Shown piece by piece: positions 29,029-37,080 of a stretch of 64,000 nt of DNA; the stretch's first letter is position 1; each line of letters opens with the position of its first letter. A program made the translations under genes and the position numbers. The notes under the pieces are model-generated. The model was not told the DNA's origin. It saw nothing but the letters and a program-made list of their open reading frames with translations, and searched no databases. Origin of the DNA: Mesorhizobium sp. B2-1-8 (GTDB taxonomy: Bacteria > Pseudomonadota > Alphaproteobacteria > Rhizobiales > Rhizobiaceae); contig NZ_CP083952.1 in assembly GCF_006442545.2 (NCBI RefSeq), positions 124,001 to 188,000 of the forward strand, in the 5' to 3' direction.

Positions 29029-29983
29029 CGAAGGCCCCCATGCGCTTGGCGCCCCAGAGGTAGAAACCCATGATGACGATGGGCACCACGGTGAAGGCGG
29101 CGGCGAGCGGGATGTTGCCGGCGGTGCCTTGCTGCGAATAGACGGCCTGGCCGATGAACAAGCGCGAGGTGCCGATGATCTGCGGGATGATGTAATCTCC
29201 CAATGTCAGCGAGAAGGTGAAGATCGAGCCGGCGACGATGCCGGGCAGCGCCAGCGGGAACAGCACGTTGCGGAAGGTCTGGCCGGGCGAGGCGCCGAGA
29301 TCGGACGACGCCTCGACCAGATTGCCGGGCACGCGCTCGAGTGCCGCCTGGACCGGCAGGATCATGAAAGGCAGCCAGACATAGACGAAGACGATGAAAG
29401 TGCCGGTGAAAGACACCGACAGCGAATTGCCGCCGACCACGGGCAGCGACAGCCAGGCATCGAGCAGCCACAGCAGATGCAGCTTGGCGAGCAGCCAGGT
29501 CAAAATGCCTTCCTTGGCCAGGATCAGCTTCCAGGCATAGATCTTGACCAGATAGCTCGACCACAGCGGCAGCATGACGCCGAGATAGAACAGCGCCTTC
29601 CAGCGGCCGCGCGCATAGCGCGCCGCGTAGTAGGCAATGGGGAAGGCGACGATGGCCGAAGCCAGCGTGACCAGGGCCGCCATCGTCACCGTGCGCAGGA
29701 TGATGTCGAGGTTGGCGGCCTGCAAAAGGTCGCCATAGGTCTTCAGCGTGAACTCGCGGTTGATGAGGCCGGAGAACTCATCGATGGAGAAGAAGCTCTG
29801 CGCCAAAAGCGCGAACAGTGAGCCGATATAGACGATGCCGAGCCACAGCACCGGCGGCAAAAGCATGAGCAGCAGCAGGACTTGCGGCCGGCGCCAGAAG
29901 AGGTCGGAGAGCGCACCGCGCATGCCGCCGCTGCCGGGCAGGATGGCGGGTAAGGGATTGGGGTTGAGGGCGGCGATCGTCAT
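29018..29983 (-). CDS. polyamine-type ABC transporter permease (PotB/YdcU-like)
   Basis: A 321-residue inner-membrane permease. It has a long N-terminal cytosolic segment, then hydrophobic spans starting [20 protein letters not shown]. The EAA loop is [20 protein letters not shown]. It forms the membrane channel with the next permease. The ATG at 29983 begins [12 protein letters not shown]; the open frame upstream runs into a palindromic repeat and is not used. The 211-base gap to the ATPase gene upstream is filled mainly by that repeat. Confidence 0.9.
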   Translation of the reverse strand: MTIAALNPNPLPAILPGSGGMRGALSDLFWRRPQVLLLLMLLPPVLWLGIVYIGSLFALLAQSFFSIDEFSGLINREFTLKTYGDLLQAANLDIILRTVTMAALVTLASAIVAFPIAYYAARYARGRWKALFYLGVMLPLWSSYLVKIYAWKLILAKEGILTWLLAKLHLLWLLDAWLSLPVVGGNSLSVSFTGTFIVFVYVWLPFMILPVQAALERVPGNLVEASSDLGASPGQTFRNVLFPLALPGIVAGSIFTFSLTLGDYIIPQIIGTSRLFIGQAVYSQQGTAGNIPLAAAFTVVPIVIMGFYLWGAKRMGAFDAL

Positions 29984-30019
29984 GACGGATGCACAGTTCT
30001 GCTGACGCCGTGATCCGTC

Positions 30020-30178
30020 GCGCCCCCCTCTGTCCTGCCGGACATCTCCCCCACGTGGGGGGAGATTGGCAGCTCGTGCGCGGCGCCAGCCTTCAGACGT
30101 TGGAGATTGGCGAAGGCCGATGCGACATCCGATCTCCCCCCTAGAGGGGGAGATGTCCGGCAGGACAGAGGGGGGCGC
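30020..30178. repeat. palindromic repeat with 33-base terminal inverted repeats
   Basis: The outer 33 bases at 30020-30052 are the exact complement of 30146-30178 (starts GCGCCCCCCTCTGTCCTGCC). Inside are further CTCCCCC/GGGGGAG pairs. It is a RIME-like rhizobial intergenic element between the ATPase gene and the first permease gene of the polyamine operon. Confidence 0.85.
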
Positions 30179-30194
30179 ATCGCGCAAACCTTCA

Positions 30195-31193
30195 TCATGC
30201 CTGCTCATCCATCAGATGCAGGTGCTCGCGATTGAACGTCAGCACCACCGCCTCGCCCTCCGCCGGCAAGGCAGTGCCGGCAGGCACCACGGCGTGCAGT
30301 TTCAACCCGTCGGCATCAAGCGCCAGCCTGGTCGTGGCGCCGAGGTAGTTGGTCGAGACAAGCCGCGCGGCGACGCCCTCGCCGCTTGCGGCGCGGCCGA
30401 CGCGAATGGATTCGGGCCGCAAGCTCCCCCAGCGGCTCTGGCCGGAATAACGCTGGACGAAATCCGGCGGCAGCACGTTCGAGGAACCGACGAAATCGGC
30501 GACGAAGCGCGTGCTCGGCCGCTGATAGATGTCCTCCGGCGTGCCGATCTGCATGATCTTGCCATCGTTGAAGACGGCGACGCGGTCGGCCATCGACAGC
30601 GCCTCGCCCTGGTCGTGGGTGACGAAGACGAAGGTGATGCCGAGCGCCTTCTGCAGCGATTTCAGCTCCTCCTGCATGTTTTCGCGCAGCTTGAGGTCGA
30701 GCGCGCCGAGCGGTTCGTCGAGCAGCAGCACCTTGGGCTGGTTGACCAGCGCACGCGCCAGCGCGACACGCTGGCGCTGGCCGCCGGAAAGCTGGCCGGG
30801 CCGGCGCGCGCCATAGCCGGGCAGCCGCACCAGCGACAGCGCTTCTTCCGCCGCCTTGTGCCGCTCGGCCTTGCCGACACGCTTGACCATCAGCCCGTAG
30901 GCGACGTTGTCGAGCACGTTGAGATGCGGGAACAGCGCGTAGTCCTGGAACACGGTGTTGACGTTGCGGCGGTAGGGGGGCACGCCCTCGGCGCGTTCAC
31001 CGAAGATCGAGATCGAACCCGATGTCGGCTGCTCGAAACCGGCGATCAGGCGCAGGCACGTCGTCTTGCCGGAACCGGACGGCCCGAGCATGGCGAAGAA
31101 TTCGCCTGGTACAATGTCGAGGTCGACAGCGTCGACCGCGCGAACGCTGCCGAAATGACGCGAGACTTTTTGAAAGGAAACGGCTGGGGTCAT
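30195..31193 (-). CDS. polyamine-type ABC transporter ATP-binding protein (PotA/YdcT-like)
   Basis: A 332-residue ABC ATPase. It has Walker [18 protein letters not shown]-loop [13 protein letters not shown], signature [16 protein letters not shown], Walker [13 protein letters not shown] and H-loop [19 protein letters not shown]-terminal TOBE domain follows ([13 protein letters not shown]). It energises uptake through the two downstream permeases. The ATG at 31193 gives the standard N-terminus [15 protein letters not shown], and the longer frame passes through a repeat. It is the second gene of the leftward operon. Confidence 0.92.
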   Translation of the reverse strand: MTPAVSFQKVSRHFGSVRAVDAVDLDIVPGEFFAMLGPSGSGKTTCLRLIAGFEQPTSGSISIFGERAEGVPPYRRNVNTVFQDYALFPHLNVLDNVAYGLMVKRVGKAERHKAAEEALSLVRLPGYGARRPGQLSGGQRQRVALARALVNQPKVLLLDEPLGALDLKLRENMQEELKSLQKALGITFVFVTHDQGEALSMADRVAVFNDGKIMQIGTPEDIYQRPSTRFVADFVGSSNVLPPDFVQRYSGQSRWGSLRPESIRVGRAASGEGVAARLVSTNYLGATTRLALDADGLKLHAVVPAGTALPAEGEAVVLTFNREHLHLMDEQA

Positions 31194-31232
31194 GTGGTGT
31201 CCTGATCTGTCAGGCTCGTCAAATCTTGGGGT

Positions 31233-31366
31233 TTGGCGCTGCCCCTCATCGGCCTGCCGGCACCTTCTCCCCGTATTGAGACGGGGAGAAGGGACGCGCT
31301 TCAACGCCGATGATCCCCTCTCCCCGTTCTTCACGGGGAGAGGGCAAGGGTGAGGGGCAGCGCCAA
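31233..31366. repeat. palindromic repeat between binding-protein and ATPase genes
   Basis: Terminal inverted repeats of 16 bases (TTGGCGCTGCCCCTCA at 31233-31248, complement at 31351-31366) enclose two hairpins: CTTCTCCCCGT/ACGGGGAGAAG and CTCTCCCCGT/ACGGGGAGAG. It is the same general class as the element broken by two insertion sequences at 50286-53354. Confidence 0.85.
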
Positions 31367-31389
31367 CTATCGACGAAGCGAAGCGAAAA

Positions 31390-32547
31390 TTATCGTCCGC
31401 CGATGACGCCGATATAGTCCGACACCCAGCGGTAGTAGGGCACGCACTGGTCGTTCTGGGTGGCGCATTTCGAGACCGGCGTCTTCCAGAACTTGATCTT
31501 GTCGAAATTGTCGTAGCCGTTGGTCTTGCAACCTTCCTCGCCGAGCAGCTCGTTGCCTTTGCAGGCGGCCGGCACGACCGGCAGCGAGCCGAACCAGGCC
31601 GAGACATCGCCCTGCACCTTCGGCGCCAGCGAATGCTCGAGCCACATATAGGCGCAGTTCGGATGGGCCGCGTCGGCTTCCATCATCGTGGTGTCTGCCC
31701 AGCCGGTGACGCCTTCTTCCGGCACGGTCGAGGCAACCGGCTTCTTGGCGGCGACCAGCGTGTTGACCTGATAGGGCCACGAGCCCGAGGCGACCACGCC
31801 TTCATTCTGGAAATCGTCGACCTGGATGGCGGCGTCATGCCAGTAGCGGCCGACCAGCGTGCGCTGGACGCGCAGCAATTCGAGCGCGGCCTTGTACTGG
31901 TCCTCGTTCAGTTCGTAGGGATCCTTGATGCCGAGTTCCGGCTTGTGGAACATCAGGTAGTTGGCGGCGTCGGCGATGTGGATCGGCCCGTCATAGGCCT
32001 GGACGCGGCCTTTGTTGGACTTTCCGTCCGGCAGCTTCATTTCCTCGAAGACGACGTTCCAGCTCTTCGGCGCTTCCTTGAACACCTCGGTGTTGTACAT
32101 CAGGATGTTGGGACCCCACTGATAGGGGATGCCGTAATGCACCTTGTCGACGGTGAACCAGGGCGCGTCCTTCAGCCGGTCGTCGACCGTCTTCCAGCTT
32201 GGGATGAGATCGGTGTTGATCGGCTGCACGCGCTTGCCGGCGACGAGGCGCAGCGAAGCATCGCCCGAAGCGGTGACGAGGTCGAAGCCGCCCTCGTTCA
32301 TCAGCGACACCATCTCATCCGACGTGTTGGCGGTCTTGACGTTGACCTTGCAGCCGCTCTCCTTCTCGAAGGCGGTGACCCAGTCATAGCCCTTGTCGGT
32401 CTCGCCGCGCTCGATATAGCCCGGCCAGGCAACGATGTTGACCTGACCTTCGCCCTTGCCGAGTTCCTTGACCTGGGCGATGGCCTGACCGGAGAAGGTC
32501 AGCGCGACCGTCAAAGCAGTGCACGACTTCAGGAATGAATTCATCAT
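31390..32547 (-). CDS. periplasmic polyamine-type substrate-binding protein (PotD/YdcS-like)
   Basis: A 385-residue secreted solute-binding protein. A Sec signal peptide ([20 protein letters not shown]) ends near residue 24-25. The mature part begins with the family-typical [15 protein letters not shown] and contains [20 protein letters not shown] and [16 protein letters not shown]. It delivers a polyamine-like cation to the permeases. Two adjacent ATG codons (32547 and 32544) follow GGGAGATC, and I take the first. It is the first gene of the operon, with a palindrome just upstream. Confidence 0.9.
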   Translation of the reverse strand: MMNSFLKSCTALTVALTFSGQAIAQVKELGKGEGQVNIVAWPGYIERGETDKGYDWVTAFEKESGCKVNVKTANTSDEMVSLMNEGGFDLVTASGDASLRLVAGKRVQPINTDLIPSWKTVDDRLKDAPWFTVDKVHYGIPYQWGPNILMYNTEVFKEAPKSWNVVFEEMKLPDGKSNKGRVQAYDGPIHIADAANYLMFHKPELGIKDPYELNEDQYKAALELLRVQRTLVGRYWHDAAIQVDDFQNEGVVASGSWPYQVNTLVAAKKPVASTVPEEGVTGWADTTMMEADAAHPNCAYMWLEHSLAPKVQGDVSAWFGSLPVVPAACKGNELLGEEGCKTNGYDNFDKIKFWKTPVSKCATQNDQCVPYYRWVSDYIGVIGGR

Positions 32548-32561
32548 CGATCTCCCATTTG

Positions 32562-32605
32562 GCGCGTGATCCTGAAACCGCTCCGGTTTTCGCCAGATCA
32601 CGCGC
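32562..32605. repeat. palindrome upstream of the polyamine operon
   Basis: GCGCGTGAT (32562-32570) is complementary to ATCACGCGC (32597-32605), with an inner GAAACCG/CGGTTTT pair. It lies 15 bases ahead of the binding-protein start, so it would lie in the 5' leader or promoter. It resembles a small dispersed rhizobial palindrome. Confidence 0.6.
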
Positions 32606-32756
32606 GGACTGAAAACTTGTCAGCTCGTCCGTGGGACCTGACGCCACTCTAATGGCGGCTTTGGTCCCTGAAACGGAAGGTGCTTTGAAAATTCCGGTTT
32701 CGCAAATTCATTTATCAGAAGGGCGATATCGGTTTTGCCGATAGCAAGAGGCCCCT

Positions 32757-33602
32757 TCAAGCCAGCGCCGTCACAAGCCAGCAGGCGGCATTGAAGCGAG
32801 CCTCACCGTCCTCCACGAAAGGCGCGTACGCAGCAGGCAACACCGTAGTGATTTTTTCGGCCGTTACCCGGTCAACTTCGCGCAGCGTGGCGGCGACCGG
32901 CCCTAGCCGGGTGGCAAACGTCATCAGATCGCCTTCGGCGATCTGACACAGGACGTTCGCCTGTTCGACTTTGATTGACGACCAGCCGCTCGCTTCAAGG
33001 ATCCGCTTCACTTTGGCGCCGTCGGCAAAGGCAAACTGTCCCGGCGCATCGGGGTCTGGCGCGGGTGCGGGCGGCAGGAAAGGCGCAGCCGCTCGCGCGG
33101 CGGTCGTCATGAAATCATTCTCGACCGGACTGCGCCAAGCAACAAAGGCGAGTTTGCCACCGCGCCTTGCGGCTTGTCTTATATTGGAGAACGCGGCCAC
33201 TGGATCATCGAAGAACATAACACCAAAGCGCGAGACAACAGCGTCGAAGCGTCCTGGTTCGAACGCATGCGCCTGGGCATCGCCCACTTCGAAACTTGCG
33301 TTTGCTGCCCCTTCCACCCGCGCGCGCTCCGTCGCCAGGGCGACAAGCGGCCGCGAGATGTCGAGCCCAACACAATTTCCGTCGTTGCCCACGCGGCGCG
33401 CCATCGTCAGGGTTGTGGCGCCGGCGCCGCAGCCGATGTCCAGGACATTGCCCCCCTCCCCGGGATAGCCGGCATCGACCACCAGCCGCTCCAACGGTGC
33501 CAGTATCTCGTCGAGGATCGGCTGCATCTCGACCCAGGCCTTCCCGCTGACGTCGTTCCAGAGCGCGGCTTGGCGTGTGTTTGGCTGCGCGGATTGCGGC
33601 AT
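32757..33602 (-). CDS. class I SAM-dependent methyltransferase
   Basis: A 281-residue cytosolic methyltransferase. SAM motif I is NVLDIGCGAGATTLTMARRV, motif II reads CVGLDISRPLVALATERA, and motif III reads FDAVVSRFGVMFFDDPVAAF. The fold belongs to the UbiE/Coq5-like group, and the acceptor is not predictable. The ATG at 33602 has GAGG six bases upstream; the open frame reaches 33614. A broken MerR-type gene lies divergently at 33677-33864 and may once have regulated it. Confidence 0.85.
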   Translation of the reverse strand: MPQSAQPNTRQAALWNDVSGKAWVEMQPILDEILAPLERLVVDAGYPGEGGNVLDIGCGAGATTLTMARRVGNDGNCVGLDISRPLVALATERARVEGAANASFEVGDAQAHAFEPGRFDAVVSRFGVMFFDDPVAAFSNIRQAARRGGKLAFVAWRSPVENDFMTTAARAAAPFLPPAPAPDPDAPGQFAFADGAKVKRILEASGWSSIKVEQANVLCQIAEGDLMTFATRLGPVAATLREVDRVTAEKITTVLPAAYAPFVEDGEARFNAACWLVTALA

Positions 33603-33676
33603 AACGGGCCTCACTTTCTGTTGCTCTCACCGATCGTCGCGACATTCTACGAGTCCGAGCCGACTTGAGGTCAAGC

Positions 33677-33864
33677 ATAAAAGATATCGACATTGCCAAA
33701 GTGCCGCGCCGCACCGGCGTGCCCGCCTGACACTTCGCTACTACCAGGAGAAGGGCCTCATCGCTTCGATCGGCCGTCGCAGCCTGCGCCGCTTGTTCGA
33801 CCCGACCGTCCTGGAACGGCTCGCCTTGATCGTGCGCAAGACTGGCGACGTCAGCCTGGAGTAG
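33677..33864 (+). pseudogene. MerR-family regulator remnant (frameshifted and truncated)
   Basis: Reading from 33677 gives IKDIDIAKVPRRTGVPA and then a TGA. Shifting one base gives TLRYYQEKGLIASIGRRSLR and RLFDPTVLERLALIVRKTGD, after which the frame stops at 33864. Together these match the N-terminal helix-turn-helix of MerR regulators, in which GVPASTLRYYEEKGLI is contiguous, so a single C appears to be missing near 33730. The start codon is also ATA where ATG would be expected, and the effector half is absent. A 27-base tandem duplication sits at the broken end. Confidence 0.75.
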
Positions 33865-33901
33865 GCCACACCAGGCGTCAGCCTGGAGTAGGCCACACCA
33901 G
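33849..33901. repeat. 27-base tandem duplication
   Basis: The unit at 33849-33875 (starts CGTCAGCCTGGAGTAGGCCA) is repeated at 33876-33901, missing only the last base. It spans the end of the MerR remnant and abuts the stop of the leftward LysR gene. Confidence 0.9.
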
Positions 33902-33902
33902 A

Positions 33903-34808
33903 CTAGCGGCGGACCGTCCGCTGCGACTGGGCAAGGCCGACGAAGTCGCGGGCCGCCTGCGGCAGGCCGGAGCCCCGCCGCCAGACCATGCCGACCTGCA
34001 CCACCGGCAAGGAGCCCGAAATGTCGCGCGATTCGATGCGGTCGCCTTCCAGCGACCAGGGCCGGTAGACGAGGTCGGGCAGCAGCGCCACACCGGCGCC
34101 GGTGGCGACTAGGCTGCGCACGGCTTCCACGGAACGGGTGCGGAAGGCGACATGCGGTCTGGCGCCGATCGCCGTCAGCAGCTTGCCGGTGTTCTCCTCG
34201 ATCTCGTCGACGGTCAGCATGATCAGCGGTTCAGAGGCGATATCGCCGATGCCGATGATGTCGGCGCCAGCCAAGGGATGGCCGAGCGGCAGCCACAGCC
34301 GGTAAGCCGAGACTTCGAGGATTTCCGATTGCAGGGCAGTGCGGTCGCGCAAATTGGAGGTGACCATGACTGCAATGTCCAGCTTGCCGCCGATCAACAG
34401 GTGTTCGAGGTAGTCGCCATTGTCCTCGATGGCCGAGACCTCGACGCCCGGATAGGCGCGGCGGTAGCGTGAGAGCAGATCCGACAGCACGTAGCCGGCG
34501 ACAAGCGAGGTGACGCCGAGTTGCAGCCGCCCGCCCGCAATGGCCTGTTCGCCGGAAAAAGAGCGGCGCGCGTCGGACACGTCGGCGAGAATCTTTGTCG
34601 CGTGACGCAGGAACTGGTGGCCCTTGTGGGTGATGTTGAGACCGCGCGGATGGCGTTCGAACAGCGCGACGCCAAGATCGCTTTCAAGTTCCTTGATCGC
34701 CTCGGTGACCGACGATTGCGAAATGGAGAGGTTTTGCGCCGCGCGCGACACCGTGCCTTGCTCGGCGACGGCGATGAAGAACTGCAACTGGCGGATGGTG
34801 AAGGCCAT
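33903..34808 (-). CDS. LysR-family transcriptional regulator
   Basis: A 301-residue LysR regulator. The N-terminal helix-turn-helix reads MAFTIRQLQFFIAVAEQGTV and SQSSVTEAIKELESDLGVAL. The effector domain begins near GGRLQLGVTSLVAGYVLSDL. The ATG at 34808 gives the canonical start, and the frame opens five codons earlier at 34823. The family senses a small molecule and usually controls a divergent gene. Here the gene upstream (dedA-like) is on the same strand, so the target is unclear. Its 3' end lies against the 27-base duplication. Confidence 0.9.
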   Translation of the reverse strand: MAFTIRQLQFFIAVAEQGTVSRAAQNLSISQSSVTEAIKELESDLGVALFERHPRGLNITHKGHQFLRHATKILADVSDARRSFSGEQAIAGGRLQLGVTSLVAGYVLSDLLSRYRRAYPGVEVSAIEDNGDYLEHLLIGGKLDIAVMVTSNLRDRTALQSEILEVSAYRLWLPLGHPLAGADIIGIGDIASEPLIMLTVDEIEENTGKLLTAIGARPHVAFRTRSVEAVRSLVATGAGVALLPDLVYRPWSLEGDRIESRDISGSLPVVQVGMVWRRGSGLPQAARDFVGLAQSQRTVRR

Positions 34809-34889
34809 GGCCGGACTAAACACCGGCAGGCAAGCGAAGGAAAGCCGGCTGCGGAGCTTATCCCGTGACCGGAGATTGGTGCAGCGCGG

Positions 34890-35507
34890 TCAGCCGAGCA
34901 TCAGCCTGATGCGGCGTCGCCATGTCGGGCCATAGCGCAGCGCAAGCATGAAGGTCGTCTCCAACGCCACGACGATGACGATGATGCGCAAGCCCACCGC
35001 GAAGGAATCCTGGCCACTGTCGTGCATGAGGTAACCGGTCAGGAGAAAGCCCGCATTCCATGTGGTGGCGCCAAGCAGCGTCGCGGCCGCGAAAGGCAAG
35101 GCAGGCAGACAAAGCGCGCCAGCAGCGATCGGCAGGTAATTGCGCACGGTCGGGATGAACTGTGCCAGCAAGGACACCCTGACGTGATTGCGGCGATAGG
35201 CCTGGCCCAGCTTGCGATAGGTTTCGGGGCGCAGGAAGACATATCTGCCGGCTCGTCCGATCAGCCTGTCGGCACGGTCGTACCCGATCCGGCGGCCGAC
35301 CGCATACCAGACAAGGCAGCCGGCGAAGGAAGCAAGTGTCGTCACCGCCAGCAGGACCGCCAGCGTCGCGCCGTCAGGCGCCGCCGTCATGCCGAGAAAC
35401 AGCAGCAACACATGCGAGGGCGGAATCGGCAGGATCTTCTCGGTGAAAGCGAGGCAGAAGACGCCGAACAGGCCGAAGCCGAGAATGGCCGACAACGGTC
35501 CCGTCAT
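34890..35507 (-). CDS. DedA-family membrane protein
   Basis: A 205-residue inner-membrane protein of the DedA/SNARE-associated superfamily. It has about four to five hydrophobic segments and the family core FIPTVRNYLPIAAGALCLP (conserved Arg and amphipathic stretch) and VWYAVGRRIGYDRADRL. DedA proteins act in envelope homeostasis, including lipid carrier flipping. Its start overlaps the stop of the PmtA-like gene by four bases (ATGA), so the two are translationally coupled. Confidence 0.88.
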   Translation of the reverse strand: MTGPLSAILGFGLFGVFCLAFTEKILPIPPSHVLLLFLGMTAAPDGATLAVLLAVTTLASFAGCLVWYAVGRRIGYDRADRLIGRAGRYVFLRPETYRKLGQAYRRNHVRVSLLAQFIPTVRNYLPIAAGALCLPALPFAAATLLGATTWNAGFLLTGYLMHDSGQDSFAVGLRIIVIVVALETTFMLALRYGPTWRRRIRLMLG

Positions 35508-36103
35508 GCGAAGCGCCAGTCGTAGGTTTCTGACGTCTTGATCCTGGCGATGCGATAGACCGTCGCCGGCGGGAAGTTGCGAAAGGTATGGCCAACCCGC
35601 GTAACCTCGAGATCGAGCCTGTCGAGCAGCGACTGGTCGAACGGGCAGCGCCGTCCGAGCGTGAACTGATAGAGCGCTCCGCCCAGGCGAAGATTGGCGA
35701 AAACACCTTCGAGAATGGCGAGCGTCTTGCGCGGCGAAATCAGCCGGAAAGGCAAGCCGCTGACGGCAGCACCAATGACCGGCCGGTGGAAGAGCGACAG
35801 ATGGCGCAGACCGACAGCATCCATTTCGAAAATCCGGGCAGCCGGAAAGCGACGCTTGAGCAGCACGGCAAAATCCGGATCGGATTCGATCAGCGTCAAA
35901 TCTTCCTCCTTCACCCCGCGCGACAGCAGCGCCCGTGTGAAAGGACCGGTTCCTGGACCGAGCTCCAGCACGGGGCCTGTCTCGGGTCCGATGTCACGGG
36001 TCATCAATGCCGCCAGGCTGGAGCTGGACGGCGTGACGGAGCCGACCCTGAACGGCGCCACGGTCCACGCCGCGAGGAAAGACAGAGCATCATTTACAGG
36101 CAT
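35504..36103 (-). CDS. PmtA-like phospholipid N-methyltransferase family protein
   Basis: A 199-residue SAM-dependent methyltransferase. The early SVTPSSSSLAALM matches the N-terminus of rhizobial PmtA (VGSIVPTSS-type). SAM motif I is PVLELGPGTGPFTRALLSRG, and AAVSGLPFRLISP fits the GLP motif. Sinorhizobium-type PmtA methylates phosphatidylethanolamine towards phosphatidylcholine at the inner membrane. A related rRNA-dimethylase-like role cannot be excluded. The ATG at 36103 follows GAGG. Coupling to the DedA-like gene downstream supports a membrane-lipid role. It is divergent from a two-component system. Confidence 0.75.
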   Translation of the reverse strand: MPVNDALSFLAAWTVAPFRVGSVTPSSSSLAALMTRDIGPETGPVLELGPGTGPFTRALLSRGVKEEDLTLIESDPDFAVLLKRRFPAARIFEMDAVGLRHLSLFHRPVIGAAVSGLPFRLISPRKTLAILEGVFANLRLGGALYQFTLGRRCPFDQSLLDRLDLEVTRVGHTFRNFPPATVYRIARIKTSETYDWRFA

Positions 36104-36177
36104 GGTAACCTCGATCCCAGACAACAGCACGCCAGATTGTGTGGCCAACTGATTCGTTTCAGCGCCATTTCGTTTCA

Positions 36178-36215
36178 GCGTCGGGCCCGACCTGTTGCAT
36201 ATTCGGGCCCGACGC
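36178..36215. promoter_or_regulatory. 13-base-stem hairpin between pmtA-like gene and response regulator
   Basis: GCGTCGGGCCCGA (36178-36190) and TCGGGCCCGACGC (36203-36215) form a perfect 13-base inverted repeat with a 12-base loop. Two copies of TTCGTTTCAGCG-like sequence lie just before it. It is in the divergent promoter region. Confidence 0.6.
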
Positions 36216-36280
36216 CTTCTCGCCGGCATGGGCGATTCGCGCCGACCGACGCTGTTTGCCGCGACTGGGTTGCATAGACA

Positions 36281-36353
36281 TTGCGCAATATCGCGGAGCC
36301 AAAGAAAGCGCTCGTCGACCTCCGGCCGTTCGGCTTTGCCATGTTTGCGCAAT
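36281..36353. promoter_or_regulatory. paired TTGCGCAAT sites ahead of the response regulator
   Basis: TTGCGCAAT occurs at 36281-36289 and again at 36345-36353 with a palindromic core TTGCGCAA and a start-to-start spacing of 64 bases. They precede the response-regulator start by 107 and 43 bases. They are candidate binding sites for that regulator. Confidence 0.4.
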
Positions 36354-36395
36354 GTTGGCGCGGTAACGCCCGAGGCCGTTGCTGGAGAATTGTCG

Positions 36396-37070
36396 ATGCG
36401 AATCTTGCTGGTCGAGGACGAGCCTGAAATGGTCTCCGCCTTGCGTGCCGCGCTGAAGCGCCACGACATGGTGGTCGATCACGCCGGCTCGCTCAACGAA
36501 GCCGAAGGCTTCGTTGCCGCCGACAGCTACGACGCCATCCTGCTCGACCGCCAGTTGCCGGATGGCGACGGGCTGTCGCTGGTTCCCAGATTGCGTTCGG
36601 CCAAGAACACGACGCCAGTGCTGATGCTGACGGCGAGAGGCGATACATCGGACAAGGTCGATGGGCTGGACATGGGCGCGGACGACTATCTGGCAAAACC
36701 ATTCGCCTTCGAGGAATTGCTGGCCCGCCTGCGCGCGCTGCTCAGGCGCCCGGCACCGCTGCAGTCACAGTTTATCCGCGCCGGCGATCTGGTGCTCGAT
36801 GTCGGGCATCGCGAAGCGTCTGTCCGTGCCGAACCGCTCAGCCTGCCGCGCCGCGAACTCCTGGTGCTGGAGGCGTTGATGCGGCGCACCGGCCGCATGG
36901 TGCAGCGTGAGGCGCTGATGGAGGCGGTGTTCGGCCTCGACGACGAGATCCAGTCCAACGCCCTCGACACCCATGTCTCGCGCCTGCGCCGCAAACTCGC
37001 CGATGCCGATGCCGGGGTGACGATCAACGGCATTCGCGGCGTCGGCTATCTCCTGCGCGAGACGACATGA
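36396..37070 (+). CDS. OmpR/PhoB-family response regulator
   Basis: A 224-residue two-domain response regulator. The receiver domain has the acidic pocket LLVEDEPE, phosphoacceptor Asp51 in AILLDRQLPDGDGLS, the switch Thr in LMLTARGDTSD and Lys in YLAKPFAFEELLARLRAL. The C-terminal winged helix (LSLPRRELLVLEALMRRTGR ... HVSRLRRKL ... VGYLLRE) is the OmpR type. GGAGA precedes the ATG at 36396; the longer open frame is non-coding in character. The histidine kinase follows after 10 bases, so the pair is one operon, divergent from pmtA-like and dedA. Confidence 0.93.
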   Translation: MRILLVEDEPEMVSALRAALKRHDMVVDHAGSLNEAEGFVAADSYDAILLDRQLPDGDGLSLVPRLRSAKNTTPVLMLTARGDTSDKVDGLDMGADDYLAKPFAFEELLARLRALLRRPAPLQSQFIRAGDLVLDVGHREASVRAEPLSLPRRELLVLEALMRRTGRMVQREALMEAVFGLDDEIQSNALDTHVSRLRRKLADADAGVTINGIRGVGYLLRETT

Positions 37071-37080
37071 GCGCCAAGCA

